A program made the position numbers and the translations under genes. Below, one piece after another: positions 21,590-31,030 of a stretch of DNA of 53,106 nt (the stretch's first letter is position 1; every line of letters begins with the position of its first letter). Below the pieces are notes generated by a model, which worked only from the letters and a program-made list of their open reading frames with translations, ran no database searches and was not told the DNA's origin. This stretch comes from Gammaproteobacteria bacterium (GTDB lineage: Bacteria > Pseudomonadota > Gammaproteobacteria > Enterobacterales > Permianibacteraceae). The stretch spans positions 1 to 53,106 of the forward strand of contig JACPFT010000025.1 of the NCBI GenBank assembly GCA_016182845.1, read 5' to 3'.

Positions 21590-22658
21590 GACCCTGAACC
21601 TACCCCTGGGCGAGCGCAGCTATCCCATCCATATCGGCGCCGGCCTCCTGGATCGGGCCGAGCTCCTGCGGCCGGCCTTGCGCGCTCGTCAGGCCATGAT
21701 CGTCAGCAATCCCACCGTCGCGGGCCTGTACCTGGAACGGCTCCAGGCGGCGCTTGCCGATGTCCAAACCGATGTCGTCCTGCTGCCCGATGGCGAGTCC
21801 TACAAGAGCCTCGGCACCCTGGACGCGGTATTCACCGCCCTACTGGAGAAACGTCATACCCGGCACACGACCCTGGTCGCCCTGGGCGGCGGGGTCATCG
21901 GCGACATGACCGGCTTTGCCGCGGCTTGTTACCAGCGCGGCGTGCATTTCGTCCAGGTACCCACCACGCTCCTGGCCCAGGTGGATTCCTCGGTGGGTGG
22001 CAAGACCGGGGTCAATCACCCTCTGGGCAAGAACATGATCGGTGCCTTTCACCAGCCCCGGGCCGTGCTGATCGATACCGACACCCTGGGCACCCTGCCC
22101 GAGCGTGAGTTCAGCGCCGGACTTGCCGAGATCATCAAGTACGGCCTGATCGGTGATCTGCCCTTTTTCGCCTGGCTGGAAAGTCAGATGGATGCCCTGA
22201 GGGCGCGGGAGCCGGAAGCCCTGCGCCAGGCCATCGCCACCAGTTGCCGCAACAAGGCGCGCATCGTCGCCGCCGACGAGCGCGAGGAAGGTGTGCGCGC
22301 CTGGCTGAATCTGGGGCACAGCTTCGGCCATGCCATCGAGACCGGCCTGGGGCATGGGACCTGGCTGCATGGCGAAGCGGTGGGCTGCGGCCTGGTGCTC
22401 GCGGCGCGCCTGGCGCGGCGCCAGGGCGAGCTGAGCGAGGCCGAGCTAGTCCGGATCCAGGCCCTGATGGAACGTGCCGGTCTGCCCACCCGTCCGCCGA
22501 CCGAGCTGAGCGCGGAGCGCATGCTGGAGCTGATGCGGGTCGACAAGAAGAATTTGCACGGCGCCCTGCGCCTGATCCTGCCCCAGGGGCTGGGGCGGGT
22601 GCGCATCGCCGAGGCGGTGTCGGAGGCTGAGATTCTGGCGGTTCTGGCCGGCGCTTGA
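21582..22658 (+). CDS. aroB: 3-dehydroquinate synthase
   Basis: Converts DAHP to 3-dehydroquinate, the second step of the shikimate pathway, using NAD and zinc. The 358 residues are full length. Key blocks are DGESYKS, the glycine-rich [34 protein letters not shown], and the zinc ligands in [11 protein letters not shown] and LHGEAVGCG. It is translationally coupled to aroK and followed closely by the DamX-like gene. Confidence 0.97.
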   Translation: MIETLNLPLGERSYPIHIGAGLLDRAELLRPALRARQAMIVSNPTVAGLYLERLQAALADVQTDVVLLPDGESYKSLGTLDAVFTALLEKRHTRHTTLVALGGGVIGDMTGFAAACYQRGVHFVQVPTTLLAQVDSSVGGKTGVNHPLGKNMIGAFHQPRAVLIDTDTLGTLPEREFSAGLAEIIKYGLIGDLPFFAWLESQMDALRAREPEALRQAIATSCRNKARIVAADEREEGVRAWLNLGHSFGHAIETGLGHGTWLHGEAVGCGLVLAARLARRQGELSEAELVRIQALMERAGLPTRPPTELSAERMLELMRVDKKNLHGALRLILPQGLGRVRIAEAVSEAEILAVLAGA

Positions 22659-22752
22659 CTTCGACCCCAGGGCGGCTGGTTGTGGCGCGGCGCTTGTGCT
22701 TCAATGGCGCGCATGCCCATCGCCCACCACAAGAACAACGAGAAGGTCCTCC

Positions 22753-24360
22753 ATGGAGCCCAACCACATGCCGTCCGCCGATTCCGGATTTGTCGCCGAA
22801 TGGGGCCTGCGCTTCGATCCCTTCGCCCCCGATGCGGACCTGCCCTTCTTCGCGGGCACGGGCTTCGCGGCCGCCCTGGAGCAGCTGGAGCATTACTGCC
22901 GCTACGGCAATATGCTCCTGGTGGTCACCGGCCCCAGCGGTTCGGGTAAGACCATGCTGCGCAAGGAGTTCGTGCGCCGCTATGCCGAAGAGGCGGAAGT
23001 CTGTGCCCTCTTGGCCCATCCCCTGCACACCACCACCCAGATCCTGCACCAGGTGGCTGAAGCCCTCGGCCTCGGCGACGATCTGAGCCAGGGCCGGGAG
23101 GTCGAGGTCGAGGGCTTCTTGCGCCGCTTGGCCACTGGCGGCGACACGCCCCGGGTCCTGGTGGTCGACGATGCCGATACCCTGGATCACAGCGTTGTGG
23201 AGGCCCTGGTCCTCCTGGCGCATCGCCTGCGCGAACAGACCGAGCCGCCCCTCAAACTGGTCCTGTTCGGCGAGCCCCATCTCTCCGCCATGCTGGCCCA
23301 GACCGGGGTCAGCGGTAGCCGCGAGGACGTGTACTTCCTGAGCCTGCCGCCCTTGGCCGTGGCCGAGACCGGTGATTATCTGCAGCATCGCCTGGCGGCG
23401 GCCGGGTTCAGCCAGAACCTGCCGCTGACCCCGCAACAACTCGAGGCCTTGCACAAGGCCGGGCAGGGTCTGCCGGCGGCCATCAATCGCCAGGCCGGGC
23501 ATTTCCTGAGCGAACTGCTCACCATCGCCAGCGCCCTGGAAGTGGAATCGGTGAGCCTCAGCCCTGCCATGAAGCGCAGCCTGCTGGGCCTGGGGGCGGT
23601 CTTGCTCCTGGGCGTGCTAGTGCTGCAGCTGCCCAAGCTCTTCGAGGCCGAGCCCCAGGCGGGACGCCCGGCCGGCACCCTCCCAGGCATGAGCGTGGCG
23701 CCGGCCCCGGCGGTCAAGCCGGAGGTCCCGGCGCCGCAGCCGGAAGCCGCCGCGCCGCTCCTCGGGACGGACGCGCCCGCCAGCGGCAACGCGGCCACCG
23801 CCGCGCCGGTCGCCGGCGCCACTAGCGAAACGCCGGCCCAGGCCATGCCGCCAGCGGAGTCCCTGCCCGTCACGCCGCCGGCCGAGCCGGTTGCCCAGCC
23901 TGAAGCCGCTCCGACCGTCGTGGCCGCCCAGCCGGAAACCCCGGCGCCGGCCGCCAAAGCCGAGCCCGCCACCGCCGCGACCAAGCCCGCCGCCGAGCCG
24001 CGCAAGGCGAGCAAACCGAAAGCCAAGGCCGTGGCAGCGGAGGCCGCGCCGGCCCTGGCCATGAGCCTGCCGCGCAACGAGGAAGGCCTGAAGGCCGCGA
24101 GCCCCCGCCACTACACCCTGCAGCTGGTGGGCCTGTCCGACAAGGCCAAGGTGGATGCCTATATCCGCCGCCACGGCCTGTCCGGCGAGTTGCGCGTCTA
24201 CCGCACCGAACGCGCCGGCAAGCCGATGTACGTGCTGACCTACGGGCTCTATCCCAGCCGCAACGCCGCCCTCGCGGCGGCCGCCGGCCTGCCCAGCTTG
24301 CCGGAGAAGCCCTGGGCCAAGTCCCTCGCGGCGGTGCACAAGGACATGGCGGCGCACTGA
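22753..24360 (+). CDS. damX: DamX-like protein: AAA ATPase, membrane segment and SPOR domain
   Basis: A 535-residue protein. The N-terminal AAA/ExeA-type ATPase (about 15-265) has Walker A GPSGSGKT (60-67) and Walker B VLVVDDAD (about 136). A membrane helix (about 276-300) follows, then a long Ala/Pro-rich periplasmic linker (about 305-440) and a C-terminal SPOR domain (about 455-530; HYTLQLVGLSDKAKV) that binds septal peptidoglycan. E. coli DamX lacks an obvious complete ATPase; this form resembles the longer versions found after aroB in Pseudomonas. The start follows GAAGG. Membership of the aro cluster is positional only; its role is division or envelope related. Confidence 0.88.
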   Translation: MEPNHMPSADSGFVAEWGLRFDPFAPDADLPFFAGTGFAAALEQLEHYCRYGNMLLVVTGPSGSGKTMLRKEFVRRYAEEAEVCALLAHPLHTTTQILHQVAEALGLGDDLSQGREVEVEGFLRRLATGGDTPRVLVVDDADTLDHSVVEALVLLAHRLREQTEPPLKLVLFGEPHLSAMLAQTGVSGSREDVYFLSLPPLAVAETGDYLQHRLAAAGFSQNLPLTPQQLEALHKAGQGLPAAINRQAGHFLSELLTIASALEVESVSLSPAMKRSLLGLGAVLLLGVLVLQLPKLFEAEPQAGRPAGTLPGMSVAPAPAVKPEVPAPQPEAAAPLLGTDAPASGNAATAAPVAGATSETPAQAMPPAESLPVTPPAEPVAQPEAAPTVVAAQPETPAPAAKAEPATAATKPAAEPRKASKPKAKAVAAEAAPALAMSLPRNEEGLKAASPRHYTLQLVGLSDKAKVDAYIRRHGLSGELRVYRTERAGKPMYVLTYGLYPSRNAALAAAAGLPSLPEKPWAKSLAAVHKDMAAH

Positions 24361-24457
24361 GAACCGTTTCGCCCGCTGCGGCATGCTGCCCGATGGAGCC
24401 GAAGGCGCCAAGCCGGTATGATCGGCATCCCGCCCGCCGCCCCGTGATGGAGTCCCC

Positions 24458-25522
24458 ATGGTCGAGCTGAAGAACGATTTGTACCTGCGCGCCGCCCTCA
24501 AGCAGGAAACGCCGCGCACGCCGGTGTGGATGATGCGCCAGGCCGGGCGCTACCTACCGGAATACCGGGCCACGCGCGCCCAGGCCGGCGATTTCATGAG
24601 CCTGTGCAAGAACCCGGAGCTGGCCTGCGAAGTGACGATGCAGCCCTTGCGCCGCTTCCCCCTGGACGCCGCCATCCTGTTCTCCGACATCCTGACCGTG
24701 CCCGACGCCATGGGCCTGGGGCTTTATTTCACCCAAGGCGAAGGTCCGGCCTTTCAGCGCCCGATACGCAGCGCCGCCGATGTGGCGCGCCTGGGCCCTC
24801 CCGATCCGGAAGGCGAGCTGCGCTACGTGATGGACGCGGTGCGCACCATCCGCCGCGAACTCGCCGGCCAGGTGCCGCTTATCGGCTTCTCCGGCAGCCC
24901 CTGGACGCTGGCCACCTACATGGTGGAGGGCGCGGGCTCCAAGACCTACAGCCATATCAAGGGCATGCTCTACGATGCGCCCGAGACCCTGCATGCCCTG
25001 CTGGACGTCCTGGCGCGCTCGGTGATCGCCTACCTGAACGGCCAGATTGCCGCCGGCGCCCAGGCCGTGATGATCTTCGACACCTGGGGCGGGGTACTGA
25101 GCCCGGCCTGCTACCGGGAATTCTCCCTACGCTATATGCAGCAGATCGTCGCCGGCCTGAACCGGGCGGCCGAGGGCCGGCGCGTGCCGGTGACCCTGTT
25201 CACCAAGAACGGCGGCGCCTGGCTGGACGCCATGGCCGAGACCGGCGCCGACTGCCTGGGCGTCGACTGGACCACGGATCTGGCCCGCGCCCGCGAACTG
25301 ACCGGCGGGCGGGTCGCCCTCCAGGGCAATCTGGATCCGGCCGTGCTCTACGCCCGCCCGGAGCGCATCCGCGAGGAAGTGGCCAAGGTGCTGGCGAGCT
25401 TCGGCCAAGGTCCCGGCCATGTCATGAACCTGGGTCATGGCATCACCCCGGACGTGCCGCCGGAGCATGCCGGGGCCTTTATCGCGGCGGTGCATGAGCT
25501 GAGCCCCTCCTATCGCTGTTGA
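24458..25522 (+). CDS. hemE: Uroporphyrinogen decarboxylase
   Basis: Decarboxylates uroporphyrinogen III to coproporphyrinogen III in heme synthesis. The 354 residues are full length, with the signature [14 protein letters not shown] (about 24-37), [16 protein letters not shown], the catalytic Asp in [14 protein letters not shown], and NLGHGI near the end. GGAG precedes the ATG, and an intrinsic terminator follows. Confidence 0.98.
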   Translation: MVELKNDLYLRAALKQETPRTPVWMMRQAGRYLPEYRATRAQAGDFMSLCKNPELACEVTMQPLRRFPLDAAILFSDILTVPDAMGLGLYFTQGEGPAFQRPIRSAADVARLGPPDPEGELRYVMDAVRTIRRELAGQVPLIGFSGSPWTLATYMVEGAGSKTYSHIKGMLYDAPETLHALLDVLARSVIAYLNGQIAAGAQAVMIFDTWGGVLSPACYREFSLRYMQQIVAGLNRAAEGRRVPVTLFTKNGGAWLDAMAETGADCLGVDWTTDLARARELTGGRVALQGNLDPAVLYARPERIREEVAKVLASFGQGPGHVMNLGHGITPDVPPEHAGAFIAAVHELSPSYRC

Positions 25523-25541
25523 GCGGTGACGCCTGGTAAAC

Positions 25542-25567
25542 AAAAAACCGCCTTCCGGCGGTTTTTT
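25542..25567. terminator. Intrinsic terminator of hemE, probably bidirectional
   Basis: AAAAAACCGCC, loop TTCC, GGCGGTTTTTT. It lies between hemE and the converging PEP-CTERM-like gene and has T-tracts on both strands. Confidence 0.93.
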
Positions 25568-25582
25568 GCTATGGGCGCCGTA

Positions 25583-26173
25583 TCAGACCCGCCGCCGCAC
25601 CAGCAGCAGGCCCAGGCCCACGAGCGCCAGGGCCGCCGGCTCCCCCACCGCGAGGGCGCGGATCTGCACAAGCTCCCCGCCGAAGTTAAGCAGGCTCAGA
25701 CCCTGGCCGGGAATGAATTCCAGGCGCAGCAGGCTGCCCAGCTCGTCGCCCAAGAGGGCGGCGAAGTCCGTGCCCAGGAGGCCTAGGGAGAAGCTGGAGC
25801 CTTCGCCGAGCGCCGCCTGCAGATCGTCGGAGACGGTCAGCACGAAGCCGAACCAGTCGCCGAAGATCACCGGCTGCAGCAGGGCATTGAGCATCTGGCC
25901 ATTGCCCAGGCTCAGGCCATCGAGCTTACCGCTGGCCTCTCCGTCCAGCTGACCGGCGCCGTCCGGCGTCAGAGGGCCGTCGAAACGGCCCAGCTGCAGG
26001 TTCAGGGGCACCGCCCCTTCGCCGTTCGGGTTCAGCTGCAGATCCAGGTAGCCGCCCTGGCCGGCCAGGGCGGCGGTGTTGACGGTGATCTGGAAATGCA
26101 GGGGCAGGGCCTGGGCGGCCTGGAAGGCCAGGCCGGCGGCGAGGCCGATGATCAGTTTCATCAAGGATTTCAT
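25583..26173 (-). CDS. PEP-CTERM-like exported protein with a GEP variant motif
   Basis: A 196-residue secreted protein with signal peptide (1-22, ending AQA-L), a Leu/Gly-rich body without cysteines, and a C-terminal tripartite sorting tail: VGEPAALALVGLGLLLVRRR (about 176-195). This has the layout of a PEP-CTERM signal (motif, hydrophobic helix, basic end) that exosortase EpsH/XrtA recognises, but Gly replaces the first Pro. Such proteins are exported and often attached to exopolysaccharide or the cell surface. No exosortase is in this window. GGAG lies seven bases before the ATG. A strong hairpin separates it from the upstream nuclease gene. Confidence 0.8.
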   Translation of the reverse strand: MKSLMKLIIGLAAGLAFQAAQALPLHFQITVNTAALAGQGGYLDLQLNPNGEGAVPLNLQLGRFDGPLTPDGAGQLDGEASGKLDGLSLGNGQMLNALLQPVIFGDWFGFVLTVSDDLQAALGEGSSFSLGLLGTDFAALLGDELGSLLRLEFIPGQGLSLLNFGGELVQIRALAVGEPAALALVGLGLLLVRRRV

Positions 26174-26191
26174 GGGAATACTCCGTTAAAC

Positions 26192-26225
26192 GCGATGCCG
26201 GCCGGCTAAGACCGGCCGGCATCGC
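26192..26225 (-). terminator. Perfect 14-bp hairpin after the nuclease gene
   Basis: GCGATGCCGGCCGG, loop CTAAGA, CCGGCCGGCATCGC. It follows the stop of the minus-strand nuclease gene and precedes the PEP-CTERM-like gene. No T-tract, so either a strong pause/processing hairpin or a terminator of the T-less kind. Confidence 0.6.
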
Positions 26226-26231
26226 AGGGGC

Positions 26232-28904
26232 TCAGGGCTGGCCGTTCAGGATGCTCAGGCTGTAGGCCGGTTTGGCGCCGCCGCTGAGCTTGAAGCTGAT
26301 GCTAACGCTCAGGTTGGCGCCGGCGGCCAGGGGCTTGGCCACCTGCTGCCAGCTCGGCTGACCGGGGACATTGCCGCTGGCCAGGGTGACGCCCGCCGGC
26401 AGGCCGGCGAAGCGCAGGGTCAGGGGACCGGCCAGTGCGCTGCCGTTGTTCTTCAGACTCAGCGTGCCCTTGTAGAGCTTGCTCACCCGGTCATAGACCA
26501 GGCCGGACTTGCTGACGGCGAGCTGGGCCGTGACGTCCTGGGCCGCCAAGGCGATGCTGATGCGCAGGAGCTCCGGATCGTGGTCGGAAGCCTGATCGGC
26601 GAACTCGGCATTGGCATGCACGACGTCGTAGACAGGCTGATCCTTGGCCAGGACTTCCCCGCTCACCAGGATGTGATCCAGGGCCTGGGCATTGCCCTCG
26701 TAGACATAGGTGTAACGCTCGGCCTTGGGCAGGGTCTCGATGAGATCGTGCAGTCCGGCGGCCTTCAGGAGGCCCACGCTCTCGGAGAACTCGAAGTCGT
26801 TGAGATCGCCTAGCACGACCACGTGCGCCGCCGGATCCCTAGCTGTGAGCTCGCGCACGAAGTCGGCGACCACCGTGGCCTGGGCCTTGCGCTGGACTTC
26901 CGAGCTCCGGGCCGGCGGCTGGTAGCGGCCGAACAGGGGCTGATCGCCGCCCTTGGAGTTGAAATGGTTGGCGATGACCACGAGGCGCCGGCCATTGACC
27001 CGGAATTCGCCGGCCAGGGGCTTGCGGCTATTGGCGAAGGCAGGGTTCGTCGGGTCGATGCGGCCCGGCGACAGGCTCAAGCCGCCATCGGCCAGCACGG
27101 CCGTCGCGGTCTGGGCATCGCCGCCGGCCTTGTCCACGAAGGACAGACGGGCCGGGTTGAACATCAGCACGGCGCGGATATTGCCGCCGGGCTCGCCGCC
27201 GTCCTGGCCATCGGTCGGGCTGATGTAGCGCCAGGCATAGGCCGGGCCGCCGGCGGCCTGGATGGCGCTCACCAGGCGGTCCAGGGTGGCATCGGCACCG
27301 ACCACGCCGTCATTGGTGGCGCCGTTGTCGTCCTGGATTTCCATGAGGCCCAGGAGGTCCGGGCTCTGCAGGTTGCCGACGATCTGGGCGGCCAGGCGCT
27401 GGAACTTGGCCTCCGGCTCCAGGGCGTCCAGGTTTTCCACGTTGTAGGCGGCGATGGACAGCTGGGCGGCGGCCGCCGGGCTGGCGGTCTCGGCGGCGAG
27501 GCCGTCGTCGAGCACGGCCGGCGCGGTGCGCGGATAGAGCTTGTAGTTGCCGAAGCCATAGTCCAAGACGCCCTCGACCCCGCCCAGATGGGCGCCGACG
27601 TTCACGGTCGGCAGGGTCGCCAGGACATCGTCGAGGATCAGGCGTTCCGGGTTGTAGTCGTCGGCGTCGATGACGATGCCGCCGCGCGGCGTGCGCGTGC
27701 CGGTGGCCAGGCCATTGTCGGCGAGGACCGGGATCTCCTTGTACTTGGAGGTCGGGCCGCTGGCCACGGCATCGGCGACGCGCAGGTTCATGCCCTCCAG
27801 GCTCTCCCAGAAGTCCAGGCCGTCCTGGGCCGGGTCGAAGACCACGCCGGCCGCTTCCACGTCGCCGCTCGCATCGTTCTCGATGACGGCCGTGGGGATG
27901 GCGCGGCCGCCCTGGCCGATGACGGCTACGGGCAGGGCATTGCCCTGGGACTCGACCACGACGGTCGGGCCCGTCAGCTGGGTGATGGTCAGGTTGCTGG
28001 CGCCGCCGCTGCCGCCCGGGCGGTACTCGGCCACCGTGCCCGAGACCCGGACCGCATCGCCGACGGCGACGTTAGGCGCGCTGCCGGTGTAGACGTACAG
28101 GCCCTCGGAGGTGGCGGGGTTGCCGTCGCCGATCGCATCCATCATCCAGAAGCCGTTGGCCTTCTTGGCGACGACGATGCCGGGCAGGTTTTCGACCGCC
28201 TGGCCTTCCAGGGGCGAGCGGTGGGCCGCGCCCTGGATCTGGTGGATACGGGTCTGACCCTGGGGCGGCGGGGGCGGCAGGACTTCTCCGCAAGCCGCGA
28301 CGGCGCTGGTCCGGTTGCGCGGCGCGGGCGTGGCCAGCGTGAAATCGGCGGCATTGTTATCGCTGTCGGTACAGCCGTTGTCGTTGCGCAGGGCCGCCGT
28401 GGTATTGCTCAGGGCCGGGGTCGGGCTGGTCTCGCTGTTGTTGGCGCTGCCATAGCCGAGGAAATCGACGATGCCGGCGACGCCGGCGCAGGAGCCGGCG
28501 GCCGCGCCGCAGCTCAGGGCCGTGTTATGGCTGACCAGGGCCAGCTTGCCGGCCGTGCCGCTCATGGCGATCGTGCCAATGACATCGGGGCTGGGCAGGT
28601 TCTGGCTGCCGCCTGCGCCGGCGGCCTGCTGGATCAAGAGGTACTGGCCGGGCTGCAGGCTGCCGGACAGGGCGGTCTTCTGCCAGGAGCCGCCGCTGGC
28701 GCTGGCGTACTGCAGGCTCCAGCCGGAGAGGTCCACCGGCGCGCTGCCCCGGTTGAAGAGTTCCACGAAATCGTTGCGCCAGGTGGCGCCGCTGTTGCCG
28801 CCGCCGCCATAGGCCTGGGAAATGACCAGGTCGGCGGCCTGGGCCGGGAGGCTGGCGAGGATGGCGAGCGCCACGGCGCCCGGCTTGAACCACGGTGTGT
28901 GCAT
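26232..28904 (-). CDS. Secreted ExeM/NucH-type endonuclease with lamin-tail domain
   Basis: An 890-residue exported protein. It has a signal peptide (1-23, ending AQA-A), a lamin-tail-like domain (about 24-140; SQAYGGGGNSGATWRNDFVE), an OB-like region (about 230-340; GIVVAKKANGFWMMDAIGDG), and an endonuclease/exonuclease/phosphatase domain (about 490-790). The nuclease residues LMEIQD, ANHFNSKGGD, LGDLNDF, ALDHIL and SDHDPE are all present. ExeM relatives degrade extracellular DNA and loosen biofilm. The last ~100 residues form an extra beta domain instead of the GlyGly-CTERM tail found in some relatives. AGGAG precedes the chosen ATG. Confidence 0.9.
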   Translation of the reverse strand: MHTPWFKPGAVALAILASLPAQAADLVISQAYGGGGNSGATWRNDFVELFNRGSAPVDLSGWSLQYASASGGSWQKTALSGSLQPGQYLLIQQAAGAGGSQNLPSPDVIGTIAMSGTAGKLALVSHNTALSCGAAAGSCAGVAGIVDFLGYGSANNSETSPTPALSNTTAALRNDNGCTDSDNNAADFTLATPAPRNRTSAVAACGEVLPPPPPQGQTRIHQIQGAAHRSPLEGQAVENLPGIVVAKKANGFWMMDAIGDGNPATSEGLYVYTGSAPNVAVGDAVRVSGTVAEYRPGGSGGASNLTITQLTGPTVVVESQGNALPVAVIGQGGRAIPTAVIENDASGDVEAAGVVFDPAQDGLDFWESLEGMNLRVADAVASGPTSKYKEIPVLADNGLATGTRTPRGGIVIDADDYNPERLILDDVLATLPTVNVGAHLGGVEGVLDYGFGNYKLYPRTAPAVLDDGLAAETASPAAAAQLSIAAYNVENLDALEPEAKFQRLAAQIVGNLQSPDLLGLMEIQDDNGATNDGVVGADATLDRLVSAIQAAGGPAYAWRYISPTDGQDGGEPGGNIRAVLMFNPARLSFVDKAGGDAQTATAVLADGGLSLSPGRIDPTNPAFANSRKPLAGEFRVNGRRLVVIANHFNSKGGDQPLFGRYQPPARSSEVQRKAQATVVADFVRELTARDPAAHVVVLGDLNDFEFSESVGLLKAAGLHDLIETLPKAERYTYVYEGNAQALDHILVSGEVLAKDQPVYDVVHANAEFADQASDHDPELLRISIALAAQDVTAQLAVSKSGLVYDRVSKLYKGTLSLKNNGSALAGPLTLRFAGLPAGVTLASGNVPGQPSWQQVAKPLAAGANLSVSISFKLSGGAKPAYSLSILNGQP

Positions 28905-29037
28905 GCTGATCTCCTGGTGGACGCCACGGCGGCATCCAAAGGCGACTAAGCTAGGGCTTGGGCATGACGGTTCCGGGTCGATTCCATGACAGGGTGCAGT
29001 ACATTGGGTGACAGGGGATTGTGACAAGCCGATGGAT

Positions 29038-29053
29038 TAGAGCTAAAGCTCTA
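29038..29053. promoter_or_regulatory. Perfect 16-bp palindrome upstream of the ALDH operon (possible TetR operator)
   Basis: TAGAGCT-AA-AGCTCTA, about 60 bases before the ALDH start. Size and symmetry suit a dimeric TetR-type repressor, and a TetR gene lies about 4 kb downstream in the same conserved neighbourhood. The link is an inference. Confidence 0.5.
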
Positions 29054-29110
29054 GGCAAGAGCCGGTCGATTATCGTACTCTGTGGTCCAACCATTGTTTG
29101 GGGACTGCCC

Positions 29111-30526
29111 ATGAATGCACCCGCCCATCTCCCCGAGCACGCCGAGCTCTCCAGCGCCTTCCAGCGCCTGCGCGCGGCGGCCCAGGCCCAGCCCTACCCG
29201 GCCGCCGAGGAACGGCGCGGCTGGCTGAAGGCCCTGCATGAGGCATTGGTCCGCCACGAGGAGGCCCTGTGCGCGGCCATGGATGCCGATTTTGGCGGCC
29301 GGGCGGTCATGGAGACCAAGCTCACCGAGCTGTTCCCGGCCCTGGAAGCCCTGGGCTATGCCCGTCGCCATCTACGCCGCTGGATGCGCCCGGAGCGTCG
29401 TCCGGTGTCCCTGTGGTTCCAGCCGGCCAAGGCCCGTCTCCATTACCAGCCCAAGGGCTTGGTGGGCGTGATCGTGCCCTGGAACTACCCGCTCTATCTC
29501 GCCATCGGCCCCCTGGCCGGCGCCTTGGCGGCCGGCAACCGGGTCCTCGTTAAGGTCTCGGAATACACGCCGAAAACCGGCGAGCTCCTGGCCAGGATCC
29601 TGGCGGAATGCCTGCCCGCAGGCCTGGTGGAGGTGGTGAACGGCGGCCCTGAGCTGGCGGCGGCCTTTTCGCGCCTGCCCTTCGATCACCTGCTCTACAC
29701 CGGCTCCACGGCTATCGGCCGGGAGGTCATGAAGGCGGCGGCGGAAAACCTGGTGCCGGTGACCCTGGAGCTGGGCGGCAAGTCGCCGACCCTGATCGCC
29801 CCCGGTTTCGACCTGGACGTGGCGGCCAAGCGCATCTGCTTCGCCAAGTTCCTGAATGCCGGGCAGATCTGCGTGTCGCCGGACTACGTCCTGGTGCCCG
29901 AGGGTCAGGAGCAGGCCTTCGCCGAGGCCGTGCGCCGCGTCGTGCAGAGCTTCTACGGCAGCGAGCGCAGCGAGATGACGAGCATCATCAGCGAGCGCCA
30001 CCATGCCCGGCTCTGCGCCCTGCTGGACGAGGCCCAGGCCAAGGGCGCCCGGCTCTTGCCCCTGCTGGATGGCAAGTTGAGCGGCCGCCAGCTGATGCCC
30101 ACGGCGGTCATGGGCGCCACCGAGGACATGCGCATCCTGCAGGAGGAGATCTTCGGCCCTCTGCTGCCCATCCTCGGCTACCGTGACACCGAGGCGGCCA
30201 TCGCCTATATCAATGGCCATCCCCGACCCCTGGCCTTCTATGTCTTCGACGAGGACAAAGCGCGGCGCGAGGATGTCCTGGCGCGCACCCACTCCGGCGG
30301 GGCCTGCATCAACGAGTGCCTGGTGCAGATCGCCCAGGATGCCCTGCCCTTCGGCGGCATCGGCCCCAGCGGCATGGGTTCCTACCACGGCCCGGAGGGC
30401 TTCAAGACTTTCTCCCATGCCAAGGGCGTGTTCACCCAGTCCCGGCTCAACACCCTGAGCCTGTTCCACCCGCCCCATGGCCGATTGGCGCGGATCCTGC
30501 TGCGGCTGATCCTGAAATGCTCCTGA
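29111..30526 (+). CDS. Coniferyl-aldehyde-type aldehyde dehydrogenase
   Basis: A 471-residue NAD(P)-dependent aldehyde dehydrogenase of the coniferyl/fatty-aldehyde group. It has VIVPWNYPLYL (substrate/cofactor entry), the NAD-binding TGSTAIGREV, the general-base Glu in LELGGKSP, and the catalytic Cys in NAGQICVSPDY. The hydrophobic C-terminal part (SRLNTLSLFHPPHG) is common in this subgroup, some of which are membrane-associated. Its order with the Tat small protein, GMC oxidoreductase, TetR and coaD matches the PA0363-PA0367 area of P. aeruginosa as I remember it, which suggests an alcohol-to-acid oxidation pathway. It overlaps the next gene by 10 bases. Confidence 0.93.
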   Translation: MNAPAHLPEHAELSSAFQRLRAAAQAQPYPAAEERRGWLKALHEALVRHEEALCAAMDADFGGRAVMETKLTELFPALEALGYARRHLRRWMRPERRPVSLWFQPAKARLHYQPKGLVGVIVPWNYPLYLAIGPLAGALAAGNRVLVKVSEYTPKTGELLARILAECLPAGLVEVVNGGPELAAAFSRLPFDHLLYTGSTAIGREVMKAAAENLVPVTLELGGKSPTLIAPGFDLDVAAKRICFAKFLNAGQICVSPDYVLVPEGQEQAFAEAVRRVVQSFYGSERSEMTSIISERHHARLCALLDEAQAKGARLLPLLDGKLSGRQLMPTAVMGATEDMRILQEEIFGPLLPILGYRDTEAAIAYINGHPRPLAFYVFDEDKARREDVLARTHSGGACINECLVQIAQDALPFGGIGPSGMGSYHGPEGFKTFSHAKGVFTQSRLNTLSLFHPPHGRLARILLRLILKCS

Positions 30527-31026
30527 GCCGCCGCCAGCTCCTGGTCCATGCCCTGCAGGGCGGGGCGCTGCTGGCCGGCGCGCCGGCCCTGGCCCTGGCC
30601 GAGACGTCCATGGCGAGCCGTTTCCTCACCGAAGCCGACCAGCTGATCCTCGCCGCCGTCGTGCCCGTGATCCTGGCCGGGGCGCTGCCGGTAGAGGGGC
30701 GCAAGGCCGCCATCGAGGGCGTGATCCGCGACCTGGATAGCGCCATTGCTCATCTGCCGGAGCGTACCCGCGATGAGCTGCGCCAGCTCTTCGAGCTACT
30801 GGATGGCCGATTGTCGCGCCTGGCCCTGACCGGGCTCTGGGCCCAGTGGGCCGAGCTGCGTCCGGCCCAGGTGGAGGAGTTCCTCGGCGAGTGGCGGGAG
30901 AGTTATCTGGACCTGCTGCGCACGGCCTATGCCGGCCTGCACGATCTGATCCTGGGGGTCTGGTATGGCACGCCCGCCGCTTGGTCCGGGATCGGCTACG
31001 GCGGCCCGCCGCCCATTTTGGATTGA
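30517..31026 (+). CDS. Tat-exported small subunit of the GMC oxidoreductase
   Basis: A 169-residue protein with a twin-arginine signal (SRRQLLVHALQGGALLAGAPA, first ~30 residues) and a helical body resembling the small gamma-type subunit of gluconate 2-dehydrogenase-like enzymes (LTEADQLILAAVVPVIL, YAGLHDLILGVWYG). Such subunits carry the folded FAD subunit across the membrane. The start overlaps the ALDH stop, and the GMC gene begins four bases after this stop, so the three are one translationally linked unit. Assignment of the partner rests on this spacing and on family knowledge. Confidence 0.82.
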   Translation: MLLSRRQLLVHALQGGALLAGAPALALAETSMASRFLTEADQLILAAVVPVILAGALPVEGRKAAIEGVIRDLDSAIAHLPERTRDELRQLFELLDGRLSRLALTGLWAQWAELRPAQVEEFLGEWRESYLDLLRTAYAGLHDLILGVWYGTPAAWSGIGYGGPPPILD

Positions 31027-31030
31027 AGCC

